DNA from: Mycobacterium sp. E2733
GTDB lineage: Bacteria; Actinomycetota; Actinomycetes; Mycobacteriales; Mycobacteriaceae
Length of the DNA stretch: 64,000 nucleotides
Direction: 5' to 3'
Assembly (NCBI RefSeq): GCF_001667585.1
Contig: NZ_LZJZ01000092.1
Span: forward strand, 95,127-159,126
Position numbers and translations under genes: made by a program. Under the pieces are notes generated by a model. The model was not told where the DNA came from. It was given only the letters and a program-made list of their open reading frames with translations, and did not search any database. Below, piece by piece: positions 52,601-62,023 of the stretch. Within the stretch, counting starts at the first letter, position 1. Every line of letters starts with the position of its first letter.

Positions 52601-55600
52601 CCGGATGCCTGGCACGGCTGGGAAGAATCGGCGACGGCGAAATCGCTCTGGACGACGCTCTTTCAGCGGCGCGGCGCGCCCGTGAACACCGCCGGGTCAA
52701 CGCGGTGCTCGCGAACGCGCCGCTTGCGGCGCTGTGGGGCCCGAATCCCGTTCCGCGCGCAGGCGGGCGATGCCTCGACGTCGTACGGCTGCTCCGGATC
52801 ACCACCGACTCACCGGCGGTCGAGGCTACGTCGACGCGGTGCCAAGCTGTGTTGGAGGCCTTCCGCGGACGGGGAGCTGCGGCGCGACGGATGATCGACT
52901 CGGCCCGACGCACGGCCACCGAGCTCGGACTGCGCCATTCCCTTATGGAGGTCGAGCAGTTCGCCGGGATCGTGGAGCTGGTGGTCGACGAGCCTGCGGC
53001 GGCCGAGCCGCACTTACGCAAGGCCTACAACGGGTTTCGTCGCATGGGTCTCGACGCCGACACCGCAGAGACCGCCGCATTGCTGGGCCGCGCCTGTCTG
53101 GCGCTCGACCGAGACGCCGAGGCGGATGAATTATCTACCGAGAGTGAACGTCTCGCCGGTCACGCCCTGAAGGCGTCGATCGCCTGGCGCACGCTTCGGG
53201 CGCGGCTGCTGTCGCGGCGCGGTGATCACGACGAGGCTCGGCGGGTCGCCGAGGAAGCCGTCGGCCTCGCTGAGCGCACCGACGCGCTGGTGGATCACGG
53301 CGATGCATGTCTTTCGTTGGCAACGGTTTTGGGTGCGGCCGGTGACATCGTGGGTGCGCGGGCCGCCGCGGAGCGGGCCGCCGAGTTGTACGAGCGGAAA
53401 GGTGCTGCGGCGCTTGCCGAGAAGGCGCGTCGCGTTCTCGGAGCCGAACCACCGCCCGCTGCCGACCAACCCGAAGCACCGCCCGTCAAGTTGGACAACG
53501 CGTGCGTGCGTGCGATTTGCCGCCTGGATGAAACCGCCGCCCGCGAAGCCTGGAACGAACTAGAGGAAGTATTCGCACCCAATATCGCCGTCGAAAGCCG
53601 CCGAAAAATAGTGGGCTTGTCGCGGATCAACCTTTCGCCCAGCGAGTGGGCAACTGAGGCGAAGCGCTTCCTCGCCACGGGCCTAGTGCGATGCCGGCGT
53701 GTGGTTATCGGTGTGCGAGGCGATCGCCTGGCTCTTGTCCGCACGCTGCTTGGCGCAGCAGATGTGAGTCCTGGGGCGCCCGAAGACGAGCTGCTTCATT
53801 TGATCGGCCTCGACGTGGAGGGGCGAATCGCGCTCCAAGTGTCTTTCGACGTCGAAGATATCGACGCCGCACTCGCCGAACTCGAAGCCCGATTCGAGGC
53901 GGAGCACCCGATTCCGCGGCGATTGGAAAATACGGCATCGCGCGTATTTGAGAACGAGTGGTCACACTTCGCGGCGCGCGACTGGGACGGCCTGGCTGAC
54001 ACCGTGGCCGACGACTATGTCGGCATAGATCACCGGCGGGTCGTGAGTGCCGAGACACAACTTAGTCGAGACGATGTGGTCAGAGACTTGCAGGCGGCGG
54101 CTGACGTCGGCTTCACAATCTCGATGGTCAGCGCCATGGCGATCCGCGGGGAGCGTCTCGTCCTGGCGCGTGTTCGCGCCGCCGGCCGGGACCCCGAGGC
54201 GATTCAAAATGACGCGCTGAACGTCGTCGAGATCGACGGCAACGATCGGATCGCGAACGTCTTCACATACGACGTCGAAGACATCGGTGCCGCCATCGCG
54301 CAGCTCGATGCCCGTTACCTCGCGGGCGAAGGTGCACCATATGCGACCACGTGGCAGATCGTCACCGGAACCTTTGCCTCGATGAGCCGGCACGAGTTCC
54401 CCGCCCTGCCCCCCGACTGCGCGACGATTGACCATCGAAACGTGGCAGCGTTCGCACCGGGCGAGCTGCCCGCATACATTCGCGCCGGGTTGGACATCGG
54501 CCAAGACATCACCACATACGTCAGCGGCGTACATCGATTGAATGACCTGGGGGCGGTGGTCTCCTACGTGGCGTATGGAAATTCGAACGCAGGTTTGGAC
54601 GGTGAGTGGCACGAGATCGCTTTGCTGACCCTCGAAGGGCGGATGGTCAACCGCTGCGAATTATTCTATGAAGCGGACTTGCAAACTGCGATCGCGAAGT
54701 TCGAGCAGCTCAGCCGCCCGGCATCGCATTTGGAAAACGCGGCAACCGAAGCTTACGAACGCGTCTATTCGTATTTCGCAGCTCGTGACTGGGACGCCCT
54801 GGCGGCAGCAGCGGCCGACAGCTATTCCATCGACGATCGCCGGCGGGTGGTGAACGCCGGGATCCGACATGGGCGCGATGCCGCGATCAAAGAAATGCGG
54901 GCGATCGCTGACGTCGGCTTCGCAACGATGACAATATTGGGCGCCGTGGCCACGCGCGGCGCGCGCCTTGCCCTTATGCGGATTCGCTTTTCAGGCAGGG
55001 ATCCCGACACGATTCAGAACGATGCCCTTAACGTCGTCGAAGTCGATGCCGACGAGCACGTCAGGGCGGTCGTGGTATTCGACCTCGAAGACTTCGACGC
55101 CGCCCTCGCCGAACTCGACGTGCGCTTTATTGCCGGTGAAGGGGCCGCGTACGCCCGCACGTGGTCGGTGATCACAGGTGCTTTCGCTGCCCACAATCGG
55201 CGCGAACTGGCGGAGGCCACATCGGATGCGGTGAGTATCGACCACCGGCGGGGGGCAGCGTTTGCGCCAGGCGAGGGTGCCGATTACCTCCGTGCGGGAT
55301 GGGATCTCGACCAACAACTCGACGTCTACGTCGAAGCATTACATCGGATTAACGACCTCGGCGCCGTTTTCACGTGGGCGGGACATGCAACCTCGCATGT
55401 CGGTTTCGCTGCGGAATGGCGCGGCGTCAACCTTATGACGGTCGACGACAGAATGATTAGTCGCGCGGAGGTGTTCGAAGAGACAGAGCTCGACATCGCG
55501 ATCAAAAAATTCACAAAGCTCAGTCGAGCGGCACCACAACTCGAGAACGCGGCAAGCCAAGCGTACGAGCGCTTCCGAACGTACTTCGCCGCACGCGACT

Positions 55601-58600
55601 GGGCCGCTATGGCGGAGCTACTAACCGCGGACACGGCTGTCGACGACCATCGACGGGTCGTCAGCGCCGAGATCCGACACGGTCGTGACGTCGAAATCGC
55701 GAATATGCGGGCCTTCGCCGAGATTGGGGTGACGACAAGTACGGCGGAGGTCATCGCCACTCGAGGCGAACGACTTGTCCTGTGCCGGACGCGTATCTCG
55801 GGCGAAGACCACCCATCTGGCGGATTCAGCATCGAGACGCTCGTTATCGTCGAGACCTCCGCCGAAGAACAGATATTGGCACGCGTTGCATACGACCCAG
55901 ACGACTTCGATGCCGCCATCGAGGAGCTCGAGGCACGATACCTCGCCGGCGAAGCGGCACCCCATGCACGCATGTGGGCTGCCATGTCCGGGGCTTACGT
56001 CGCGATCAACCGACGTGAACTCCCGCCTCTAACCGGCGATTTCAAAAATATAGATCACCGCCGCGGAGCGGCTTTCGCGCCCGGTGACATGCTCGAATAC
56101 CTACGTGCCGGATGGGATCTCGACCAAGACATCCATTACTACGTCGAGGCCGTGTATCGCCTGAGTGACCTCGGAGTGGTTGTCACTCATAAAGGGTGTG
56201 GGACGTCCCGCGACGGCTTCGACGCCGAGTGGCGGGAGGTCATGCTCTTTACGGCTGATGGCGATTTGTTCAGCCGCTGCGAGGTATTCGACGAGGCAGA
56301 CCTCGACGCCGCGTTGGCGCGGTTTGAAGACCTAGGCCGTCCAGCACCGCCGCGAGTGGAAAATGCGGCAACGAGCGTCTATGAACGCCTGCAGGCGTTC
56401 TACGTTGCCCGGGACTGGCCCGCGATAACCAAGATGCTGCCTGACAACTGCACCACTGACGACCGCCGCGCCGTGGTAGGCGGCGGAATTCAGCAGGGAC
56501 GCAATGCTTTGATAGACAACTTGCAGGCGGTCGCCGAGGGTGGAATCACGAATGCAACGTCAGACACCATCGCTATCCGAGGGGCGCACCTAGCCCTCAC
56601 TCACGCACGATATGCGCGCGGCGACGGAGATCCCGCGGCCTTCCATGTCGAATATCTACAGTTGATCGAGATCGACGCTGACGAGCGGATCGCAGCGCTC
56701 GTTGCGTTCGACACCAACGACGCCGACGCCGCCTTCGAAGAACTTGATTCCCGTTACCTCAAAGGAGAAGGGGCTACTCACTCGCGGGCTTGGTCAGTCA
56801 TCATGGCTGGCTATGCCGCACTGAACCGGCACGAACTACCGCCGATTACCCTGGATTTCGCAAGCATCGATCACCGCCGAGGGACGGCTTACGGCCCTGG
56901 TGAACAAATTCAATACGTCCGCGCCGGATGGGATCTCGACCAGAGAATTCAGACCTACCCAGAGGGGGTGCATCGACTGAGCGACGCGGGAGCTGTCTAC
57001 ACCCATGTCGCGCAAGGGACATCGCGCGAGGGCTTCGACGCTGAGTGGCGAGGGATCAGCCTCGTGACGGTGGACGGTGACCTTGTCAGCCGCTCCGAGG
57101 TTTTCGACGAAGCGGATTTGGACAAAGCGATCGCGCGATTCGATGAACTCAGCCGGCCAGCACGCCAGCTGGAAAACGCGGCAAGCAGAGTGGCCGACCG
57201 CTTCTCGGCGTACTACGCGGCGAACGACTGGCGGGCCATGGCCGAGGTGTTGGCCGAGAACTATTCCAGTGACGATCGCCGTCGCGTGGTCGGCTCCGAA
57301 GTGCGACATGGCAGAGACGCCCACCTCTTAGACATGCGGGCGCGCGCCGAGATCTGGCTCACAAACCGGACGTCGACCGTCATGGCGACCCGCGGTGATC
57401 GCCTCGCCCTCATGCGCATCGGTCTCTCAGGCCGCGATCAGGGGCACGAGTCGTTCGTCACGGAAGCGCTCATCGTCAACGAGATTGACGCCGACGAGCG
57501 TCTCGCTGCTGGCGTTGCATTCGGTCCCGACGACCTCGACGCCGCCGTCGCAGAACTCGACGCCCGCTATCTCGCCGGCCAAGCAGCCGCGTACGCGCAT
57601 ATATGGTCGGTCGTCACGGGCGTCTACGCGATGTTCAACCGGCAAGAGCTTCACGCAGTGGACTGGGCCATCGTCGACCACCGGCGAGCCACACCATTCG
57701 CTTCCAGCGACTTAGCGCCAGCCCTCCGCAACTTCTTCGACCTCACGCCCGAATTCAGGGTCGACATCGAAACCGTGCATCGGCTCAACCATTCCGGCGC
57801 CGTCATCACACTTGATTCGCATGGGTTCTCCCACGACGGATTAGGCGTCGAATGGCGGATGATTCAACTCCTCGTCGTTGAAGGCGACCGAATCAGCCGC
57901 TGCGAGATGTTTGACGAGACAGACTTGGACGCCGCGATCGCGCGGTTGGAAGAACTCAGCCGGCCGTCAGCCCAGTTGGTGAATACGACGACCCGCGTGC
58001 TCGAGCAGTTCCTTGCGCATTTTGCGGCCCAGCGCTGGGATGAGATGGCAAGTCTACTCGCCGAAGACTTTTGCTCAGACGACCGCCGCTCCGTCATCAA
58101 CGCCGGAATCCGACGCGGTCGAGATGTCGAGATGGCGAACTGGCGGGCCACCGCAGAGGTCTGGATGAGCGATGTGCAGGCGGCCATCATTGCGACCCGC
58201 GGAGAGCGCCTCGCGCTCTTCCGTTTCACCTTCGCGAGCCAAGATTCGCTGCCCGCGGCGTTCCAAGCTGCGGCGCTTGGCGTCATTGAAGTCAACGACG
58301 ACAACCGATTCGCGTCGACCGCTGTCTTCGACCCCGACGACCTCGACGCCGCAATCACTGAGCTCGAAGCGCGTTACATCGCAGGAGAAGGGGCCCCCCA
58401 TGCGCGCATCTGGTCGCTGCTGGCTGATGCCTTCGCCGCGATCAACAGACATGAATTGCCCGAGCGGACGCCGAACTGGGCGAACATCGACCACCGGCGA
58501 GGAGCAGCATTCGCGACGGGTGACATGACCGCCTACATCCGCGATTTGTGGAGCGATGCACCGGACATCCATGTCTACATTGAGGTCGTGCATCGCCTGA

Positions 58601-61600
58601 GCAACCTCGGAGCCGTCGTTACCCAAGTGGCGCATGGCACCTCACAACACGGCTTCGAGGCCGAATGGCGAGAGATCGGGATCGTCACGTTCGACGACGA
58701 CCTGCTCAGCCGTTGCGAACTATTCGACCCTGCGGACCTCGGCGCCGCGCTCGTCCGTTTTGAAGAGCTGAGCCGCCCGACACGCCGCCTGGAGAACGCG
58801 GCAAGCCGAGCCGAGGATCGCTTGTTCGCACACGCAATGGCCCGCGATTGGGCGGCGTTAGCCGAAGCCCTGGCCGACGACAGTTTTGTCGAGGACCGCC
58901 GCCGGGTGGTGAATATCGGCGTCTGGCACGGACGCGCCGTCGTGGTAGCGAACATGCGAGCCCTCGCCGAGGGTCTTGCCCAGGTATCGCTGACGGTCAT
59001 TGCGACCCGCGGGGAGCGCCTCGCACTCGTTCTTGTCCGGTCCTTTAATCCTGACTTGCAGCGCGGGGAATTCGTCGTCGAGATGCTCGGGATCGCTGAA
59101 ATCAACGCCGACGGGCGGCTTGCGGCCCACGTCTTAGTCGACGTCGACGACATGGACGCTGCCTTCGCTGAGCTCGATGCTCGCTACGTCGCGGGCGAAG
59201 CGGCCGCCCACGCGCGCACGTGGTCTGCCATCGCGGAGAGTTACGCCGCAATCAACCGCGGCCAACTCCCCTCTACGACAACGGACTTTGTGGACGTCGA
59301 CCATCGGCGAGGGGCAGCGATGGCGTCCGGCGAACTGATCGCTTTTCTCCGTAGTGCGTTGGATCAGACGCCTAACCTGACCATCCGCATCGCGGCGGTA
59401 CATCGTCTCAGCCAATACGGCGCCGTCGTGACCCACGCTGCGGCTGGGGCCTCCCCAGAAGGTTTTGAAGCCGAGTGGCGCGAGGTCAGCGCCCTGACGG
59501 TTGACGGCGACATGCTCAGCCATTGCGAGGTATTCGACGAGGCAGATCTCGACGCCGCCCTCGCCCGGTTTGACGAATTGCACCGACCGATGCGGCGTCT
59601 TGAGAACAGGGCAACCCGAGCGGAAGACCGCTTCTTTGCGTACTCCAAGGCCCGCGACTGGGCTGCGGTCGCCGAGACTTTGGCCGAGGGCAGTTCCATC
59701 GAAAGCCGGGTGCCCGTAGTGAACACCGGGCTCTGGGAAGGCCGAGATGTCGTGATCGCGAATCTGCGAGCCCTGGCCGAGAATGTGGTGACTACAACGT
59801 CGGCCGTACTTGCGATCCGCGGGGAACGCCTCGCCCTCAGCCTCATGCGTCACCCGAACAGCGATGCGCGGGACGGGGAGTTCGCCCCTGAGCAACTCAT
59901 CATCGTCGAGATCGACCCTGGCGATCGGATCGCGGCGCACATCGTGTTCGACCCCGACGATATGGACGCCGCTCTTGCGGAGCTCGACGCCCGGTACCTC
60001 GCCGGTGAGGCGGCCGCGCACGCGCACACGTGGTCGTTGGTCACACAGGGCTTCGCGGCGTTCATTCGACACGAAATCCCCCCGACGACGACGGATCCGG
60101 TCTACATCGATCATCGGCCGCTGGTAGCGATCGAGGGCGTTGAGCTGGCCGCAGCGATGCGTGCGGTATGGGGCCTCACCCCGAACGTCAGAGCCTGGGT
60201 GGAGGCTGTGCATCGGCTCAGCGATTTGGGTGCTGTCATCTCCGGCGTGGTGAAAGGCACCTCGCCGGAGGGCTTTGACGCCGAGTGGCAGATGATCAAC
60301 ATTTGCACCTTCGAAGGTGACTTGCTCAGTCGTTACGAAGTTTTCGAGAAGACGGAACTCGACGCCGCACTCGCCCGCTTTGACGAATTGCCGCAGCGGC
60401 AGCCATTGGCAAATCCAGCAAGTCAAGTGAATGAACGCTTTTGGACATGCCTCACGACGCAAGACTGGGCCGCGCTGACCGAGATAATGGCCGAAAACGT
60501 TGTATCGCATGACAACCGTCGGGTCGTCAATTCCGGTGTCCTGCGCGGGCGCGAGACGAACATCGCAAACGTGCAAGCAGTTGCCGAGGTCGGGTTCGAG
60601 GATTTTGTGTCGACGGTGATCGCGGTCCGTGGGCGACGCCTTGCCCTCACTCGCATCCGATCCTCCGCCCATGGATTTGAGCCAGGGGAGATTAGCGCCG
60701 ACATGATCGGCGTCGTGGAGGTCGACGCCGACAACCGGATGACGTTCCATTCCATCTTCGACGCCGACGACATCGATGCAGCTTTCGCCCAACTCGATGC
60801 CCGTTATCTGGCTGGCGAGGCAGCCGCGCACGCGCACGTGTGGTCGGTCATCGCGCGGGAGTGCGACAGGTTCAACCGCCACGAACTTCCGGCGGCCGAC
60901 TGGGTCACGATCGACCACAGGTCGCTGGTAACGATCGACGCGGGTGATCTGCTCTCAAACATCCGCGCTACGTGGGACCTCATGCCAGATGTCAGGGTTA
61001 ATATCGAGGCGGTGCATCGTCTCGGCAGTTCGGGAGCCGTCGTCACCTACACAGCTAATGGGACCGCGCAGGAGGGCTTCGTCGCCGAGTGGCGGATGAT
61101 CCATCTGCTGACCGTCGAAGACGACCGAATCAACAGGTCGGAACTATTCGAAGAGGGAGACCTCGACGCCGCGCTCGCGCGGTTCGAAGAACTGCAGGAG
61201 GAGGCGCGGCGGCCGGAAAACGCGGCTACCCTGACCGACCAACGCTTCTGGAAGTTCTTCGCGGCCGGTGACTGGGCGGCTCTTGCGTCGACACTCGCTG
61301 ACGACATGGCTAACGACGATCGACGACGAATTGTGAACGCAGGCGTTCGACGAGGTCGAGACTTCGAGGTCGCGAATATGCAGACCCTTTCGGGTATGGG
61401 AGTCACCCACATAACGTCGACAATCATCGCGACCCGCGGCGAACGGCTTCTCCTCAGGCGTACGCGCTTCTCGCGGGATGCAGGGCCAGAGGATTTCCAT
61501 GCCGAGTTGCTCTGCATCGTCGAGCTGGATGCCGAAAACCGAATTGCTACCCGTGTTCTGTTCGACCCCGACAACATGGACGCCGCCTTCGAAGAACTCG

Positions 61601-62019
61601 ATGCCCGATACCTGGCCGGTGAAGCAGCTCCCCACGCGCACACTTGGTCGGTCATCGCAGGGTCCTATGACGCGATGAACCGGCGCGAGCTCTTCCCGAC
61701 CACGCCGGATTGGGTGAACATCGATCACCGACGACCCGGGATCATCGAGGAAGGCGGTCTGAACGCATCCTTGCGTTCACTGTGGCAGTTGACCACGGAC
61801 CTGACCTTCCGGATAGTAGCCGTGCATCGGTTGACTGACCTCGGCATGGTTTGCTCCCATGTGGCGCAGGGCGTTTCACATGACGGCTTCGACGCCGAGT
61901 GGCGGGGGATCGAAGTCCAGACCATCGACGGTCACCTCATCGACCGCTGCGAAATCTTCGACGAAGCGGACCTTGACGCCGCGCTCGCCAGATTCGATGA
62001 GCTCGTCTGCGGCGACTGA
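49654..62019 (+). CDS. Giant BTAD-cyclase-AAA-TPR regulator with SnoaL/NTF2-like array
   Basis: One open frame encodes 4121 residues. About 9-95 form a winged-helix and 100-250 a BTAD domain (LGVLGPLRVRLGG, LWGEDPP, LQTHISSLRR, LGVDPGPDL), as in AfsR/EmbR. About 263-430 are a class III cyclase with D271 (LTDIEGST), K310, D316, D367, N374 and R378, the full catalytic set. About 465-760 are a signalling AAA ATPase: Walker A GEPGVGKT (490-497), Walker B LILDD (603-607), VTGGNPFF. About 800-1270 are TPR-like helices. From 1278 come one half-unit and ten units of paired SnoaL/NTF2-like domains. No ribosome site is obvious; GTG 49681 is an alternative start. It probably binds DNA and is controlled by ATP, cAMP synthesis and ligands of the array. 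Function unproven. Confidence 0.9.
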   Translation: MSDVSTLPSVELGVLGPLRVRLGGVPVTIPGAKPRAILSMLGLHGGSVVAADTLVELLWGEDPPRTAAKALQTHISSLRRTLGDGFVLTAGAGWTLAETQVDAARYKSAARLGRDAAAAGDTSQAVARFEEALALWRGIPELPDGRRGTSEKTRWIESHAALVEDRADALLATGRAAEIIGELEAAVADAPLRERRWGQLMLALYRAGRQGEALGAYQRARALLADELGVDPGPDLRRLEAAIVAQDSALEMPAAQQLSSVTRAVTFLLTDIEGSTAAWEADAGAMAVALARHDELVEQVVTSRGGRLIKTRGEGDATFSVFERPSAAAAAAIELQDAIAHEPWVLREPMRIRVALHTGEVELRDGDYFGRAVNRAARLRSLATGGQILCSGATAELVIDSLSEDVVLADLGTRQLRNLARPEHVFELQLQTAPLGHPADSTEVALERPSLPPVLAGPGPFVGRGHELDRLSSAWQTALAGGTKAMLIAGEPGVGKTRLAGEWSRQAFDQGALVIYGRCDEDLGAPYQPFAEALRSLVPCLGAGGLRGLRGVEALLTLVPGLADLLPDLAAPTRADPDTERYALFDAVVALLATASASAPVVLILDDLHWAAKPTLLLLRHLLRFGEHARMQIIGTYRSTDLDRSHPLAAMLADLHRDGTADRLSLSGLHEDDVTAYVAEAGYNDEELARALASVTGGNPFFLIEALRHVDESGGRWDQSTLPQGVREAVSRRLSRLPAEANKALAAAAVVGSRFALDLVERVLEDDLVDAFDEACKAGIVIEEPGGRYRFNHAIVRQSLLAELPSVRRMRLHQRIATTLENEPGADDELLAELAYHYFECAWAGNAAKAVEYCRRAADQAMARLAYEGAADLYDRALHALEEIDEELPDRDDQTAELLIARCEALLAAGDVASAGSAVSQLQSASTDSRQLAAWATCFDGQLSMLIHPERLDDVAAAVGSAAEELAQLGDAAGEAMAHTVRAGCLARLGRIGDGEIALDDALSAARRAREHRRVNAVLANAPLAALWGPNPVPRAGGRCLDVVRLLRITTDSPAVEATSTRCQAVLEAFRGRGAAARRMIDSARRTATELGLRHSLMEVEQFAGIVELVVDEPAAAEPHLRKAYNGFRRMGLDADTAETAALLGRACLALDRDAEADELSTESERLAGHALKASIAWRTLRARLLSRRGDHDEARRVAEEAVGLAERTDALVDHGDACLSLATVLGAAGDIVGARAAAERAAELYERKGAAALAEKARRVLGAEPPPAADQPEAPPVKLDNACVRAICRLDETAAREAWNELEEVFAPNIAVESRRKIVGLSRINLSPSEWATEAKRFLATGLVRCRRVVIGVRGDRLALVRTLLGAADVSPGAPEDELLHLIGLDVEGRIALQVSFDVEDIDAALAELEARFEAEHPIPRRLENTASRVFENEWSHFAARDWDGLADTVADDYVGIDHRRVVSAETQLSRDDVVRDLQAAADVGFTISMVSAMAIRGERLVLARVRAAGRDPEAIQNDALNVVEIDGNDRIANVFTYDVEDIGAAIAQLDARYLAGEGAPYATTWQIVTGTFASMSRHEFPALPPDCATIDHRNVAAFAPGELPAYIRAGLDIGQDITTYVSGVHRLNDLGAVVSYVAYGNSNAGLDGEWHEIALLTLEGRMVNRCELFYEADLQTAIAKFEQLSRPASHLENAATEAYERVYSYFAARDWDALAAAAADSYSIDDRRRVVNAGIRHGRDAAIKEMRAIADVGFATMTILGAVATRGARLALMRIRFSGRDPDTIQNDALNVVEVDADEHVRAVVVFDLEDFDAALAELDVRFIAGEGAAYARTWSVITGAFAAHNRRELAEATSDAVSIDHRRGAAFAPGEGADYLRAGWDLDQQLDVYVEALHRINDLGAVFTWAGHATSHVGFAAEWRGVNLMTVDDRMISRAEVFEETELDIAIKKFTKLSRAAPQLENAASQAYERFRTYFAARDWAAMAELLTADTAVDDHRRVVSAEIRHGRDVEIANMRAFAEIGVTTSTAEVIATRGERLVLCRTRISGEDHPSGGFSIETLVIVETSAEEQILARVAYDPDDFDAAIEELEARYLAGEAAPHARMWAAMSGAYVAINRRELPPLTGDFKNIDHRRGAAFAPGDMLEYLRAGWDLDQDIHYYVEAVYRLSDLGVVVTHKGCGTSRDGFDAEWREVMLFTADGDLFSRCEVFDEADLDAALARFEDLGRPAPPRVENAATSVYERLQAFYVARDWPAITKMLPDNCTTDDRRAVVGGGIQQGRNALIDNLQAVAEGGITNATSDTIAIRGAHLALTHARYARGDGDPAAFHVEYLQLIEIDADERIAALVAFDTNDADAAFEELDSRYLKGEGATHSRAWSVIMAGYAALNRHELPPITLDFASIDHRRGTAYGPGEQIQYVRAGWDLDQRIQTYPEGVHRLSDAGAVYTHVAQGTSREGFDAEWRGISLVTVDGDLVSRSEVFDEADLDKAIARFDELSRPARQLENAASRVADRFSAYYAANDWRAMAEVLAENYSSDDRRRVVGSEVRHGRDAHLLDMRARAEIWLTNRTSTVMATRGDRLALMRIGLSGRDQGHESFVTEALIVNEIDADERLAAGVAFGPDDLDAAVAELDARYLAGQAAAYAHIWSVVTGVYAMFNRQELHAVDWAIVDHRRATPFASSDLAPALRNFFDLTPEFRVDIETVHRLNHSGAVITLDSHGFSHDGLGVEWRMIQLLVVEGDRISRCEMFDETDLDAAIARLEELSRPSAQLVNTTTRVLEQFLAHFAAQRWDEMASLLAEDFCSDDRRSVINAGIRRGRDVEMANWRATAEVWMSDVQAAIIATRGERLALFRFTFASQDSLPAAFQAAALGVIEVNDDNRFASTAVFDPDDLDAAITELEARYIAGEGAPHARIWSLLADAFAAINRHELPERTPNWANIDHRRGAAFATGDMTAYIRDLWSDAPDIHVYIEVVHRLSNLGAVVTQVAHGTSQHGFEAEWREIGIVTFDDDLLSRCELFDPADLGAALVRFEELSRPTRRLENAASRAEDRLFAHAMARDWAALAEALADDSFVEDRRRVVNIGVWHGRAVVVANMRALAEGLAQVSLTVIATRGERLALVLVRSFNPDLQRGEFVVEMLGIAEINADGRLAAHVLVDVDDMDAAFAELDARYVAGEAAAHARTWSAIAESYAAINRGQLPSTTTDFVDVDHRRGAAMASGELIAFLRSALDQTPNLTIRIAAVHRLSQYGAVVTHAAAGASPEGFEAEWREVSALTVDGDMLSHCEVFDEADLDAALARFDELHRPMRRLENRATRAEDRFFAYSKARDWAAVAETLAEGSSIESRVPVVNTGLWEGRDVVIANLRALAENVVTTTSAVLAIRGERLALSLMRHPNSDARDGEFAPEQLIIVEIDPGDRIAAHIVFDPDDMDAALAELDARYLAGEAAAHAHTWSLVTQGFAAFIRHEIPPTTTDPVYIDHRPLVAIEGVELAAAMRAVWGLTPNVRAWVEAVHRLSDLGAVISGVVKGTSPEGFDAEWQMINICTFEGDLLSRYEVFEKTELDAALARFDELPQRQPLANPASQVNERFWTCLTTQDWAALTEIMAENVVSHDNRRVVNSGVLRGRETNIANVQAVAEVGFEDFVSTVIAVRGRRLALTRIRSSAHGFEPGEISADMIGVVEVDADNRMTFHSIFDADDIDAAFAQLDARYLAGEAAAHAHVWSVIARECDRFNRHELPAADWVTIDHRSLVTIDAGDLLSNIRATWDLMPDVRVNIEAVHRLGSSGAVVTYTANGTAQEGFVAEWRMIHLLTVEDDRINRSELFEEGDLDAALARFEELQEEARRPENAATLTDQRFWKFFAAGDWAALASTLADDMANDDRRRIVNAGVRRGRDFEVANMQTLSGMGVTHITSTIIATRGERLLLRRTRFSRDAGPEDFHAELLCIVELDAENRIATRVLFDPDNMDAAFEELDARYLAGEAAPHAHTWSVIAGSYDAMNRRELFPTTPDWVNIDHRRPGIIEEGGLNASLRSLWQLTTDLTFRIVAVHRLTDLGMVCSHVAQGVSHDGFDAEWRGIEVQTIDGHLIDRCEIFDEADLDAALARFDELVCGD
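53923..62016 (+). repeat. Ten tandem coding repeats of 268-272 codons
   Basis: Units start at 53923, 54730, 55540, 56356, 57169, 57976, 58789, 59599, 60406 and 61213, each at an LENAAS-like segment, with a degenerate half-unit before them (53485-53922). Each unit has an A half (RDW, DDRRRVVNAG, RGRD, TRGERLAL, DADERIAA) and a B half (RYLAGE, IDHRRGAAFAPG, VHRLSDLGAVV, GFDAEWR, CEVFDEADLDAAL). The two halves resemble each other in layout (DxRR and IDHRR near the start), so each unit probably arose by duplication of one NTF2-like domain. Units differ throughout, so they are old duplications. Confidence 0.88.
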
Positions 62020-62023
62020 GACG

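Noticed and set aside
59134..60918. 594-codon open frame antisense to the giant gene
   Set aside because: The coding repeats create long stop-free antisense frames; the product has no motif and the plus-strand frame is clearly the gene.
53923..62016. Repeat array as an assembly artefact or a CRISPR-like structure
   Set aside because: Units are diverged throughout, always in frame and about 810 bases long, which fits neither collapsed assembly nor CRISPR.
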